Of a DNA stretch of 64,000 nucleotides, positions 1 to 8,655 are shown piece after piece; the first letter of the stretch is position 1, and the number at the start of each line of letters is the position of its first letter. The DNA comes from Rothia sp. SD9660Na (GTDB lineage Bacteria; Actinomycetota; Actinomycetes; Actinomycetales; Micrococcaceae), in NCBI RefSeq assembly GCF_030064065.1, contig NZ_CP125946.1, positions 1,612,001 to 1,676,000 on the forward strand, written 5' to 3'. The translations under genes and the position numbers were made by a program. The notes under the pieces are model-generated. The model searched no databases, was not told where the DNA came from, and saw only the letters and a list, made by a program, of their open reading frames with translations.

Positions 1-10
1 GAAAGCGACC

Positions 11-1300
11 ATGCAATCTACTCCTTCACATTCCCGTAGCACCTCGGGACTGTCACGCCGTGCTGTCCTTGCTCTGACGGGGGCTGGGTCTGGTGTTACC
101 TTACTCGGAGGTTTAGCTGCCGGTTATGCAGCTGGGCAAGGCAGCGAGTCTATATCAGAGCAGGCCGATGTTACCTACGATTTTTATGGGGATCACCAGG
201 CAGGTATAACTACAGCAGCCCAAGATCGCATGCACTGCGCGGCATTTGATATGGCAGAAGATACCACCCGGGACGATCTGATTCTTCTGCTCCAAGACTG
301 GACTTACGCCGCAAGTAGACTAACCCTGGGGCTTGATGTCACCGCTGCCGGAGCTTTTGGAGGTGGTCCAGCCCTACCCCCGCCAGATACAGGAGAGGCA
401 GCTGACCTAGGTGCCTCCGGTCTGACTATCACATTTGGTTTCGGTAGGAGTCTCTTTACTCAAGAGGACGGCACAGACCGCTTTGGCTTGGCAGGGCAGC
501 TACCGCAAGAGTTTGAGCCTCTACCCAAAATGGTCAATGATTTCATTGATACATCTCAGTCAGGAGGGGACCTTTTCATTCAGGCCTGCGCCTACGACCC
601 TCAGGTTGCTGTACACGCCATCAGAAACCTCACCCGCATTGCCGTTGGAGTCGCCACACTCAGATGGTCCCAGCTAGGCTTTGGCCGCACATCTTCAACC
701 ACATCCGCTCAAGCTACTCCCCGTAATCTCTTTGGGCAGAAGGACGGCACTTCTAATATTAAAGCGGAAGAGACTGACAGGCTCGCAGAACACGTCTGGA
801 TCAATCAGGGTATTGCAGCCGGTGGAAGCTACCTCATTGCCCGTAAAATCTCAATGAATATTGAGGTGTGGGACGGAGTCCAGCTCCAAGAGCAGGAGCG
901 GGTGACCGGTAGGAACAAACGCAATGGCGCCCCCCTCTCAGGCGGTGATGAGTTCACACCGCCCGATTTTTCTGCCAAGGATGGGAAGGGAAACTTACTC
1001 ATTGACGAACGCTCACACATAGCCAGGGTACACCCTGATCATAACCAGGGTATTGCTATGCTCCGACGGGGGTATAACTACGTTGACGGTAACGATGCTC
1101 AGGGCAGACTTGCGGCAGGTCTATTCTTTATTGCTTTTGTTAACGACCCTGCGCGCTTTGCTACTGTCCATAAGAACATGGCCCGGGACGATCTTTTTGT
1201 TGAGTATCTGAAGACCCGCTCCAGCTCAGTCTTCTTAGTACCTCCCGGGGTCGCCGAGGAAGGCGGGTATATCGGCCAAGCTTTCTTCGAGAAAGTTTAG
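11..1300 (+). CDS. efeB: Dyp-type heme peroxidase / deferrochelatase EfeB, Tat-exported
   Basis: 429 aa, the usual EfeB length. The N-terminus has a twin-arginine signal (SRRAVLAL, residues 15-22) followed by a Gly/Ala-rich hydrophobic stretch to about residue 42, so the protein should be exported folded with heme bound. The DyP signature GxxDG is present as GQKDG (242-246) with the distal Asp at 245. His336 in the RSHIARV segment is the likely proximal heme ligand, and an RRGYNY motif starts at 352. In the family EfeB works with EfeU and EfeO in iron uptake and can oxidise dyes or porphyrins. Only 10 bases lie upstream in this window, so efeU/efeO neighbours cannot be seen. Its stop interleaves with that of the convergent small gene. 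Confidence 0.9.
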   Translation: MQSTPSHSRSTSGLSRRAVLALTGAGSGVTLLGGLAAGYAAGQGSESISEQADVTYDFYGDHQAGITTAAQDRMHCAAFDMAEDTTRDDLILLLQDWTYAASRLTLGLDVTAAGAFGGGPALPPPDTGEAADLGASGLTITFGFGRSLFTQEDGTDRFGLAGQLPQEFEPLPKMVNDFIDTSQSGGDLFIQACAYDPQVAVHAIRNLTRIAVGVATLRWSQLGFGRTSSTTSAQATPRNLFGQKDGTSNIKAEETDRLAEHVWINQGIAAGGSYLIARKISMNIEVWDGVQLQEQERVTGRNKRNGAPLSGGDEFTPPDFSAKDGKGNLLIDERSHIARVHPDHNQGIAMLRRGYNYVDGNDAQGRLAAGLFFIAFVNDPARFATVHKNMARDDLFVEYLKTRSSSVFLVPPGVAEEGGYIGQAFFEKV

Positions 1301-1530
1301 CTCTCGGGATTCCGTTCAGTAGCGCCTTCGTTTGAAGATGTCTGCGACGCAGCCTCTGTGTTGTCGCGGAAGTTCTTTTGCATCTGCCGGAAGACCAGCA
1401 CGTTACCGACCACGATGTGCAGGAAGCCCAGAATCATCACATAGATATTCCAGCCGACCTGCGGGGCGAGCACACCCAGTAGCAGCAGGATCGCTCCGAA
1501 ACCAATAATCATCAGGTGAGTTACGTTCAT
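1297..1530 (-). CDS. Small two-helix membrane protein, unknown function
   Basis: 77 aa from the ATG at 1530 (start MNVTHLMIIG). This start is chosen because the reverse strand has a good GGAAG-type ribosome site just upstream, and because the longer in-frame extension is not hydrophobic. Two membrane segments are visible, roughly residues 5-23 and 28-46, followed by a short polar, Ser/Glu-rich cytoplasmic-type tail. I do not recognise a named family. It converges on efeB, and the two stop codons overlap. It may be a small integral membrane protein of the kind common in Actinobacteria; no function is proposed. Confidence 0.6.
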   Translation of the reverse strand: MNVTHLMIIGFGAILLLLGVLAPQVGWNIYVMILGFLHIVVGNVLVFRQMQKNFRDNTEAASQTSSNEGATERNPES

Positions 1531-1630
1531 GCTTCCTAGCCTACAGGTAGGGACCAGATTCCTCTCAACATCCTTATGCACGGCCCATACTTTCGTCACT
1601 TTTTTGGTCCCTACATAAGATAACAAGAGA

Positions 1631-1680
1631 GCGGACGCCCGCCCCAGCTTACGCAAGCCGGGTGCGGGCGTCCGCTTTTT
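1631..1680. terminator. Intrinsic terminator with GCGGACGCCCGC stem
   Basis: A perfect 12-bp inverted repeat (1631-1642 and 1664-1675) is followed by five T on the plus strand. It lies just downstream of the minus-strand pyc stop and upstream of the small membrane protein gene. The T run fits plus-strand termination best, but the hairpin probably also separates pyc from the small gene. Both arms carry the GCGGACGCC word that is abundant in this window. Confidence 0.6.
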
Positions 1681-1699
1681 AGCTACCTGTGGTGGGTGC

Positions 1700-4600
1700 T
1701 TACTTGACGTTGACTACAATCAGCAGGTCACCGCCAGCTACCTGAGAGACCTCGTTGTAGACAACGCGCTCAACGGTGCCTGAGACCGCTGAGGTGATAG
1801 AGGCTTCCATCTTCATGGCCTCGATGGTGGCTACCTGATCACCGACTGAGATTTCGTCGCCGGGCTTGACCGAGATAGACACGCCACCTGCGAAGGGGGC
1901 TGCGATGTGGCCAGGATTAGAAGCATCTGCCTTCTCAGCTTCCTTCACGTTGGACTCCACGGAAGTGTCGCGGACGTTGACGGTGCGCTGCTGGCCGTTC
2001 AGGGTGCAAATCACCTCGCGCATACCCTTTTCGTCGGGTTCTGAGATAGCCTGCAAGGTCGCAATCAGGCGCACCCCCTTACCCAGCGAAATCACGTGTT
2101 CGCGCTTGAACATCATGCCGTAGAGGAAGTCTCGGGTGTGCAGAATCGACAGGTCGCCAAACTCATCGCGGGCCTTCTCGAAGTCGCGGGTGGGCCCGGC
2201 GAAGAGCAGGCGGTTGAGGGTGGCACGGCGGGTGGCTGACTCCCCGTTCAGGGCTTCCAGGTCTTCGGCTGACAGGTCGTTGACCGAAGGCTTGGAGAGC
2301 TTACGGCCTTCCAGAGCACGGGTGCGGAAGGGCTCGGGCCAGCCAGCGGGCGGGGTGCCCAGCTCACCGTTGAGGAAGCCAATCACGGAGTCGGGGATAT
2401 CGAACTTCTGCGGATCCTTCTCGAAGTCCTCAGGAGATACACCCATGCCAACCAGCTGCAGGGCCAGGTCGCCGACCACCTTCGATGAGGGGGTTACCTT
2501 GACGATATGACCCAACATACGGTCAGCAGCTGCGTACATATCTTCGATGTCCTCGAAGCGCTCCCCCAGGCCCAGGGCAGTTGCCTGAGCGCGCAGGTTG
2601 GAGAGCTGGCCACCGGGGATTTCGTGGGTGTAGACACGACCGGTGGGCGATGACAGGCCCATCTCGAAGGGCTTGTAGATGGTGCGGACGGCCTCCCAGT
2701 AGGGTTCCAGCGCACAGGCAGCTTCCAGGGTGATGGAGGGGGCGCGATCGGTGTACTGGAGGGCACCGACCAGGGCTGAGAAGGACGGCTGGGAGGTGGT
2801 ACCTGCCATGGATGCAGACGCCACGTCAACAACGTCCACCCCGGCCTCAACAGCGGCCAGTAGGGTGCCGACCTGACCACCTGCGGTGTCGTGGGTGTGC
2901 AGGTGCACGGGTAGGTCGAAGCGCTCGCGCAGGGCGGTGACTAGGCGGCGGGCAGCTTCCGGACGCAGCAGACCGGCCATGTCCTTGATAGCAAGGATGT
3001 GGGCACCGGCTTCTACCACCTGGTCAGCCAGGTTCAGGTAGTAGTCCAGGGTGTAGGTCTGCTCAGCAGGGTCTAGCATATCGCCGGTGTAGCAGATGGC
3101 GACCTCGGCAACGGCAGTGCCGGTGGAGCGAACAGCCTTGATGGCCGGGGTCATCTGGGAAACGTCGTTGAGGGAGTCGAAGATACGGAAGATATCGACA
3201 CCGGTCTCAGCGGCTTCCTTTACGAAGGCGTCGGTGACCTCGGTGGGGTAGGGGGTGTAGCCCACGGTGTTGCGGCCACGCAGTAGCATCTGGATGGGCA
3301 GGTTGGGCATAGCCGCACGCAGGTGAGCCAGACGCTCCCAGGGGTCTTCGGACAGGAAGCGCAGGGCAACATCGTAGGTGGCACCACCCCAGGCTTCAAC
3401 CGAAAAGAGCTCGGGGGTTACGTGGGCTACCGCGGGGGCCGCTGCGAGCAGGTCGCGGGTGCGGACGCGGGTGGCCAGCAGGGACTGGTGGGCGTCACGG
3501 AAGGTAGTGTCGGTAATCAGCACTTCCTTGGTGTCACGTACAGCCTTAGCGAACCCTTCGGGGCCCAGTTCCAGCAGGCGCTGACGCCAGCCTGCCGGGG
3601 GTTCGTGAGTGGAAGCGTCGAAGGGTGAGCGGTAGGGCTCTTCGGTCTTATCACCGGGGAAGGCAGGTAGCTTCCAGCGGGGGTCAAGACCCTCGATACG
3701 CTCACCGTGGGGCTTATTCACGGTGACGTTTGCCAGGTACTGCAGGGCCTTGGTGCCGCGGTCGGCTGAAGGCTTCTTGGTCAGCAGCTCGGGGTGCTCA
3801 TCGATGAAGGGGGTGGAGACGTCACCAGCGCGGAAGGTGGGGTCTTCGAGCACCGCCTTGATGAAGGGGATGTTGGTGGCGACACCGCGAATACGGAACT
3901 CGGCCAAGGCGCGAGAAGCGCGTCGGACGGCATCCTCGAAGGTACGGCCACGGCAGGTGAGCTTGACCAGCATAGAGTCGAAGTGGGGTGAAATCTGGGC
4001 ACCGGTGTAGACAGTACCGCCGTCCAGGCGGATGCCAGAACCACCGGCTGAGCGGTAGTAGGTAACCTTGCCAACGTCGGGGCGGAAGCCGTTTGCGGGG
4101 TCTTCGGTGGTGATACGGGACTGCAGGGCAAAGCCGCGCACGCGCAGGTCTTCCTGGCGGATACCCAGGTCTTCCAGGGTCTCACCGGCAGCAATGCGCA
4201 TCTGGGACTGCACCAGGTCAACGTCGGTAACCTCTTCGGTCACGGTGTGCTCAACCTGAATACGGGGGTTCATCTCGATAAAGACATGCTGGCCAGCGCG
4301 TTCACCGGCGGTATCGACCAGGAACTCCACGGTACCGGCGTTCACGTAGCCCAGTTCCTTCGCAAACTTGACCGCGTCGCGGAAGAGGGCCTGACGAATC
4401 TCTTCATCAAGGTTGGGGGCAGGGGCAATCTCAACAACCTTCTGGTGACGGCGCTGCAGGGAGCAGTCGCGCTCAAAGAGGTGCACAATGTTGCCCTCAC
4501 CGTCTGCCAGAATCTGCACCTCAATGTGGCGGGGGCGCAACACTGCCTGCTCAAGGAAGACAGTGGGGTCACCGAAAGCGGTGTCGGCCTCGCGCATCGC

Positions 4601-5149
4601 CGCTTCCATAGCGGGGCGCAGGTCTTCACGTTTCTCAACCCGGCGCATACCGCGTCCGCCACCACCGGCAACAGCCTTGACGAAGATGGGGAAGCCGATG
4701 TCTTCTGCCTCAGCCAGCAGTTTTTCAACGTCTGCACTGGGCTCGGTGGACTTGAGCACCGGGATACCGGCACGGCGGGCAGCCTTCAGGGCCTCAACCT
4801 TGTTACCGGCAAGCTCCAGAACCTCCGGCGGGGGGCCAATGAAGGTGATGCCGGCGTCCGCGGCGGCGCGCGCTAAATCAGGATTCTCCGAGAGGAAGCC
4901 GTAACCCGGGTAGATGGCATCAGCGCCGGCTTCTTTGGCGACGCGAATAATCTCCTCAACATCGAGGTAAGCACGGACGGGATGGCCCTCTTCACCAATC
5001 GGGTAGGCCTCATCGGCCTGCTGGCGGTGAATGGAGTGGCGGTCTTCGTAGGGGAAGACGCCGACGGTCTTAGCGCCGAGCTCGTAGGCCGCGCGGTAGG
5101 CGCGGATTGCGATTTCGCCGCGGTTAGCGACCAGGATCTTTGAAAACAT
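1700..5149 (-). CDS. pyc: Pyruvate carboxylase
   Basis: 1149 aa, the normal size for a single-chain biotin-dependent pyruvate carboxylase, which makes oxaloacetate from pyruvate, bicarbonate and ATP to refill the TCA cycle. Domain order: biotin carboxylase (about 1-455, starting FSKILVANRGEIA), carboxyltransferase (about 540-810, with LITDTTFRDAHQS), tetramerisation region, and C-terminal biotinyl domain with EAMKMEAS (biotinylated Lys about 1113). The ATG at 5149 is chosen because the protein starts at the conserved MFSKILVANRGE and has a GGAAG ribosome site; the longer in-frame start adds 25 residues unlike the family. It is monocistronic, with a 285-bp gap to the divergent ParA-type gene. 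Confidence 0.97.
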   Translation of the reverse strand: MFSKILVANRGEIAIRAYRAAYELGAKTVGVFPYEDRHSIHRQQADEAYPIGEEGHPVRAYLDVEEIIRVAKEAGADAIYPGYGFLSENPDLARAAADAGITFIGPPPEVLELAGNKVEALKAARRAGIPVLKSTEPSADVEKLLAEAEDIGFPIFVKAVAGGGGRGMRRVEKREDLRPAMEAAMREADTAFGDPTVFLEQAVLRPRHIEVQILADGEGNIVHLFERDCSLQRRHQKVVEIAPAPNLDEEIRQALFRDAVKFAKELGYVNAGTVEFLVDTAGERAGQHVFIEMNPRIQVEHTVTEEVTDVDLVQSQMRIAAGETLEDLGIRQEDLRVRGFALQSRITTEDPANGFRPDVGKVTYYRSAGGSGIRLDGGTVYTGAQISPHFDSMLVKLTCRGRTFEDAVRRASRALAEFRIRGVATNIPFIKAVLEDPTFRAGDVSTPFIDEHPELLTKKPSADRGTKALQYLANVTVNKPHGERIEGLDPRWKLPAFPGDKTEEPYRSPFDASTHEPPAGWRQRLLELGPEGFAKAVRDTKEVLITDTTFRDAHQSLLATRVRTRDLLAAAPAVAHVTPELFSVEAWGGATYDVALRFLSEDPWERLAHLRAAMPNLPIQMLLRGRNTVGYTPYPTEVTDAFVKEAAETGVDIFRIFDSLNDVSQMTPAIKAVRSTGTAVAEVAICYTGDMLDPAEQTYTLDYYLNLADQVVEAGAHILAIKDMAGLLRPEAARRLVTALRERFDLPVHLHTHDTAGGQVGTLLAAVEAGVDVVDVASASMAGTTSQPSFSALVGALQYTDRAPSITLEAACALEPYWEAVRTIYKPFEMGLSSPTGRVYTHEIPGGQLSNLRAQATALGLGERFEDIEDMYAAADRMLGHIVKVTPSSKVVGDLALQLVGMGVSPEDFEKDPQKFDIPDSVIGFLNGELGTPPAGWPEPFRTRALEGRKLSKPSVNDLSAEDLEALNGESATRRATLNRLLFAGPTRDFEKARDEFGDLSILHTRDFLYGMMFKREHVISLGKGVRLIATLQAISEPDEKGMREVICTLNGQQRTVNVRDTSVESNVKEAEKADASNPGHIAAPFAGGVSISVKPGDEISVGDQVATIEAMKMEASITSAVSGTVERVVYNEVSQVAGGDLLIVVNVK

Positions 5150-5203
5150 TTTCTTCCGTTCCGCCCCACCCAGCACAGCGGGGTGCGGTGAGGCTAAGCC
5201 ACA

Positions 5204-5219
5204 GTTCGTGTGTGAACAC
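5204..5219. promoter_or_regulatory. Small inverted repeat upstream of pyc
   Basis: GTTC and GAAC arms flank a GT repeat about 55 bp before the pyc start. The embedded word GTGTGAACAC also occurs in the rRNA operon leader (62168-62177). It could be a protein-binding site, but the arms are short and no regulator is identified. Confidence 0.25.
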
Positions 5220-5434
5220 CTCAAATATATCTTTAGACTTCCTAAAGCACCTGGTTTTGTCTCATTTTTTGTGATGCGGGACGTAATGAAAAGATTTTAT
5301 TGTGAGCATAACTACACGCGATAGGGGTGTGGGCTGTGAGCTTCCCCGACTTTCCCTAACGCCTAGCGGCAGGCCCCTACCCTGTTGGGTAGCATAGAAA
5401 GTCAGTGTGTATCCGCCGAATTCGAGAGGCTTTC

Positions 5435-6259
5435 GTGGCAATGAGCAGCGTGGTAAGTATTAGCAGCCTAAAGGGCGGCGTAGGCAAAACATCGGTCGTG
5501 CTGGGGCTGGCCTCTGCCGCTCAGGCCAGCGGGCTCCGCACCCTCGTCATCGACCTCGATCCCCACGGGGACGCCTCAACCGGCTTAGGTGTTAATACCG
5601 CCGAAGGCACCGACCTGGGCGCCATTTTGCTTGCCCCTTCTGATTATTCCCTGGCGGACGAACTCGCCCCCGCTTCATGGGCTGCCCTCGGCAGCCTGGG
5701 CAACGCCTCCCGCACCGGACTGGACGCAGGCACCTGGGTTGGGCGCGCGTCCGCCCGTCTCACCGCCCTAGAGCAGCTCGACTCAGCAACCCTACTCCCC
5801 CGCCTGGCAGATCTCCTTGAGCCTGTGCGCGAGAGCTTTGACCTGATTCTCATCGACTGCCCGCCCACCCTGGGACATCTCACCGAGATGGCATGGGCAG
5901 CTTCTGACCGGGTGCTGTCTGTCGCGGAGCCTTCCCTCTTCTCTGTCGCGGGCTCCGAGCGCACCCTGCGCGCTATCGCCCGTTTCGAAGCCAATACCCC
6001 CTATGCCGTGGAGTCGGCCTCCGTGGTCATCAATAAGGTACGCGCAGGCGACCCCGAACACGACTACCGCATCGAAGAAATGAAGGTGCTCTTTGGCGAT
6101 TTGGTCGCTGATACTATCCTGCCGGAGACGCATCTGCTCCAGCGCATTCAGGGATCCGCCTACCCTGTGCACTACTGGCCCGAGGAAGAAGCCCAGGAAC
6201 TCGCCCGTGCCTTTACCGCGCTGCTGGCGGGCCTGCTCAATGTAGACGCTACGGAATAA
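5435..6259 (+). CDS. ParA-family (MinD/ParA) ATPase, orphan
   Basis: About 274 aa. The deviant Walker A motif KGGVGKTSVVLG lies at the very N-terminus, followed by the switch I region (DLDPHGDAS) and a Walker B-like LILIDCPPTLG. These mark the ParA/Soj ATPases that dimerise on ATP and bind DNA or membrane. No ParB-like gene or parS-like cluster is seen next to it, and a second ParA lies at 37.8-38.6 kb, so this is an orphan copy of unknown cargo. Start: GTG at 5435, 5 nt after a GAGAGG ribosome site; ATG at 5441 is equally possible. It diverges from pyc and converges on the MerR gene. Confidence 0.8.
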   Translation: MAMSSVVSISSLKGGVGKTSVVLGLASAAQASGLRTLVIDLDPHGDASTGLGVNTAEGTDLGAILLAPSDYSLADELAPASWAALGSLGNASRTGLDAGTWVGRASARLTALEQLDSATLLPRLADLLEPVRESFDLILIDCPPTLGHLTEMAWAASDRVLSVAEPSLFSVAGSERTLRAIARFEANTPYAVESASVVINKVRAGDPEHDYRIEEMKVLFGDLVADTILPETHLLQRIQGSAYPVHYWPEEEAQELARAFTALLAGLLNVDATE

Positions 6260-6266
6260 GACGCAT

Positions 6267-6305
6267 AGGGGCCCAGGCTCACGCTCGCTGTGAGCCTGCG
6301 CCCCT
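6267..6305 (+). terminator. Hairpin after the ParA-type gene
   Basis: A GC-rich stem (AGGGGC...GCCCCT enclosing CAGGCTCAC...GTGAGCCTG) begins 8 nt after the ParA stop. It has no T run, so it may act together with the following hairpin. Confidence 0.5.
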
Positions 6306-6315
6306 AGACGCAACG

Positions 6316-6352
6316 ACCCCGCCATCGCATCTGCGAGGCGGGGTAGTTTTCT
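6316..6352 (+). terminator. Intrinsic terminator between ParA-type and MerR genes
   Basis: CCCCGCC (6317-6323) pairs with GGCGGGG (6337-6343), followed by GTTTTCT. It lies between convergent genes and ends the plus-strand transcript. Confidence 0.65.
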
Positions 6353-6359
6353 ATGTTCT

Positions 6360-7013
6360 TTAGGCACCGGCTTTGCGGGCTCGGCGGGCCGAAAGTTCGT
6401 CGTGCACTTCGGCTTCTTGCTGTACTTCTTGGGCGGTGCTTTCGCCGGGCAGTTCGCTCAGCGATACTTCCAGTTCGCGCCAGACGCGGCCGATGGCGAT
6501 GCCAAAGACGCCTTGGCCTGCCTGCACCAGATCAATCACTTCAGAGGCCGAGGTGCATTCGTAGACCGAAGCACCATCGGACATGAGGGTGATTCCGGCA
6601 AGATCCTCAACGCCGCGGGAGCGCAGGTGGTCGACCGAGGTGCGAATCTGCTGCAGGGATACGCCTGTATCGAGCAGGCTCTTAACAATTTTGAGCACCA
6701 GCACATCGCGGAAAGAGTAAAGACGCTGGGAACCAGAACCCTGTGCCGAGCGGACGGTGGGCTCCACCAGGTGGGTGCGAGCCCAGTAGTCGAGCTGGCG
6801 GTAGGTAATGCCCGCTGCCTTACAGGCGGTGGGGCCGCGATAGCCCAGGTTCTCGTCAACCAGAGAAACAGGGTCGTCAAAGAGGACGCCCTGATCACCC
6901 ACCGGTGAGGTACGGGGCATGACGTCTTCGAACCCCAGCAGGGGCTGATCCATGGGGGCAGGTACGCCTCGCAGCGCGGCGGGGGCGCTAGGTTCACCGT
7001 TGTACTGTGTCAC
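6360..7013 (-). CDS. MerR-family transcriptional regulator (Rv1830-type)
   Basis: 217 aa from a GTG start. A disordered N-terminus of about 55 residues precedes a winged-helix MerR domain (GYRGPTACKAAGITYRQLDYWARTHLVEPTVR...RLYSFRDVLVLKIVKSLLDTG). The C-terminal part has no metal-binding Cys and looks like an effector or dimerisation domain. Position and sequence match the second MerR gene of the actinobacterial gcvH-garA-merR cluster (M. tuberculosis Rv1830). In Mycobacterium a bifunctional nuclease gene separates the two MerR genes; here there is only a non-coding gap of about 170 bp. Confidence 0.85.
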   Translation of the reverse strand: MTQYNGEPSAPAALRGVPAPMDQPLLGFEDVMPRTSPVGDQGVLFDDPVSLVDENLGYRGPTACKAAGITYRQLDYWARTHLVEPTVRSAQGSGSQRLYSFRDVLVLKIVKSLLDTGVSLQQIRTSVDHLRSRGVEDLAGITLMSDGASVYECTSASEVIDLVQAGQGVFGIAIGRVWRELEVSLSELPGESTAQEVQQEAEVHDELSARRARKAGA

Positions 7014-7114
7014 GGTTTGAGGTTCCTTCCCTTGAACTGATCATGGACTCTCTTATCCTACCTGCCCAGCAACCCTTTTGCCGGTTAATCGGTCGGCAGG
7101 GGCACCGGCGTTTT

Positions 7115-7147
7115 AACGTGGTCCTGGTCATTAAGACAGACCACGTT
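7115..7147. other. Inverted repeat between the two MerR genes
   Basis: AACGTGGTC and GACCACGTT form a 9-bp stem with a 14-nt loop in the gap between ftsR and the next MerR gene. There is no clear T run. It could be a weak terminator, an mRNA stabiliser or an operator of a MerR dimer. Confidence 0.4.
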
Positions 7148-7180
7148 CACCCAGTGCCCCTCGCAGATGGATAGGTGGTG

Positions 7181-7936
7181 TTAGTCGAAGCTGGGCATAC
7201 TCCCGGCCACTAGGGCCATGTGCAGGCGGAGCAGCAGCTGGGCAATATCACCGGCAAGTTCGGCCGCACGGGCCTGGGACTCTTCGTCCTTGCGCAGAGC
7301 CAGAGGCCCGACTGCGGTTTCTACCAGGTCGACTTCACGGTCGGCGGCGGCCCGGAAGGCTCGCAGGTGGCGCGGGTGCAGGCCGTGGGCGGTGAGCTGG
7401 TCACTCACCCTGGTAACGGCCAGATCGTATTGGTCGTACTCTTCTTTGTTGTCTGCCAGCAGGCCATAGTTCATAAGCTCACGCAGAAGGGGCATATCGA
7501 CCCCGGCTGCCTGGCCCAACTCGCGCAGGGTGTAAGTGCGGGCCGGTTCCGCGTCGACTGCCGGGCGGGCACTCGGCAGCTCTTCGGCACCCGACTGCGC
7601 GGACGCATCCGCCCCGCTCCCCTGCCCCTCGGCAGGTTCGCTGCCGGGGGCGGGGGCTAGCCCCGCGTCAATATCGGCCAGGCGCTGGCGAATCACCTTG
7701 AGCGGCAGGTACTGGTCGCGCTGCAGCTGCAGCACAAAACGCAGGCGCTCAATATCTTCTTCGGAGTACTTGCGGTAGCCGGTATTGGTACGCTGCGGGC
7801 TCACCAGACCCTTATCTTCAAGAAAGCGGATCTTCGAGGCGCTAATGCCCTCAAATTCCCCTTCAAGGGCGCTGAGCACCTGACCGATGGTCTTATTTTT
7901 TGCCCCAGCAGTTTCAGCAGAGTGAGCCTGGGCCAT
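7181..7936 (-). CDS. ftsR: MerR-family regulator, FtsR-like
   Basis: 251 aa. The N-terminal MerR domain (about 15-85) contains TIGQVLSALEGEFEGISASKIRFLEDKGLVSPQRT-type helices, then the wing (GYRKYSEEDIERL). An Ala/Glu-rich linker follows, then a second helical domain that itself resembles a MerR helix-turn-helix (TYTLRELGQAAGVDMPLLRELMNYGLL). In Corynebacterium the gene next to odhI is FtsR, an activator of ftsZ; the M. tuberculosis equivalent is Rv1828. Here it starts only 2 nt after the stop of the FHA gene, so translation is probably coupled. Assignment rests on this synteny and domain pattern. Confidence 0.85.
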   Translation of the reverse strand: MAQAHSAETAGAKNKTIGQVLSALEGEFEGISASKIRFLEDKGLVSPQRTNTGYRKYSEEDIERLRFVLQLQRDQYLPLKVIRQRLADIDAGLAPAPGSEPAEGQGSGADASAQSGAEELPSARPAVDAEPARTYTLRELGQAAGVDMPLLRELMNYGLLADNKEEYDQYDLAVTRVSDQLTAHGLHPRHLRAFRAAADREVDLVETAVGPLALRKDEESQARAAELAGDIAQLLLRLHMALVAGSMPSFD

Positions 7937-7938
7937 GG

Positions 7939-8379
7939 TTACTGCCCCTGGCCCTGGTAGAAGGCGAAGTGGAACTTGCCGATGTAGATTTCGTCGCCAT
8001 TGCGCAGGTAGGCCTCATCCACGCGGTCCTTGTTCACGTAGGTGCCGTTCAGGGAGTCAGCGTCGGTCAGGATGAAGCTGCCCGCATTGGGGATGAAGAG
8101 GGCGTGACGGCGGGAGACGGTGACGTCGTCGAGGTAAATGTCTGATTCGGGGCTACGGCCTGCGATGATGGGCAGGTCAGCGCCGTCTTCGTCGGTTTCG
8201 GGGTTCAGGAGGAAGCGGGCGCCCTTGAACTGGCCGTCCAGACCAATCAGGACGGCTGAGCCGGCGGGCAGGGTTGCCAACAGGTCACGTTCTTCGGGGG
8301 TGGGGTTGTGGGACTGGGATACTCCCAGGGCTACCATGGCGATGGTGTTTGTGGGCGGGTGTGCTTCGTGCTGAGCCAT
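7939..8379 (-). CDS. garA: FHA-domain protein, GarA/OdhI-like
   Basis: 146 aa. The C-terminal FHA domain (about 50-140) keeps the phosphothreonine-binding signature: GRSPESDIYLDDVTVSRRHA, then DADSLNGTYVNKDRV and GDEIYIGKFHFAFYQ. GarA/OdhI controls 2-oxoglutarate dehydrogenase and glutamate metabolism; phosphorylation of an N-terminal ETTS motif by PknB/PknG makes the FHA domain bind its own tail and switch off. That motif is not visible here: the N-terminus runs MAQHEAHPPTNTIAMVALG. Candidate phosphorylation sites would be Thr10/Thr12. Neighbours ftsR and gcvH support the family call. Confidence 0.88.
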   Translation of the reverse strand: MAQHEAHPPTNTIAMVALGVSQSHNPTPEERDLLATLPAGSAVLIGLDGQFKGARFLLNPETDEDGADLPIIAGRSPESDIYLDDVTVSRRHALFIPNAGSFILTDADSLNGTYVNKDRVDEAYLRNGDEIYIGKFHFAFYQGQGQ

Positions 8380-8586
8380 ACGGTTACGTCCTTATGTCTT
8401 CGGGCGGCGGGGCTACGCCCGTACTGTGCCTGTGTTCCAAACGTTATGTGTGGTGTGGTGTAAGCGGTTCAAGGTCACGAAATGGTAAACAGTGAACCGT
8501 TCGTTTAATCTTAGCCACTTCACTTCTATTCTGCCCGGTTCGCGCCGTGTTCTCCCATCAAATTTTCCTGTTTTTACCTAGAGCAA

Positions 8587-8621
8587 AAGGGCCGCCTTTC
8601 CCTGCGGAAAAGACGGCCCTT
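8587..8621 (-). terminator. Terminator downstream of gcvH
   Basis: AAGGGCCG (8587-8594) pairs with CGGCCCTT (8614-8621); an inner CGC/GCG extends the fold. On the minus strand it follows the gcvH stop and is followed by TTGC and, further on, by TTTTTC-poor sequence, so strength is uncertain. Confidence 0.55.
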
Positions 8622-8655
8622 GCGTGGGCTCATAGTGCGGAGTTACTGCCGGGTT

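Noticed and set aside
4247..4876. A 209-codon plus-strand frame inside pyc
   Set aside because: It is antisense to the biotin carboxylase domain and has no start signal.
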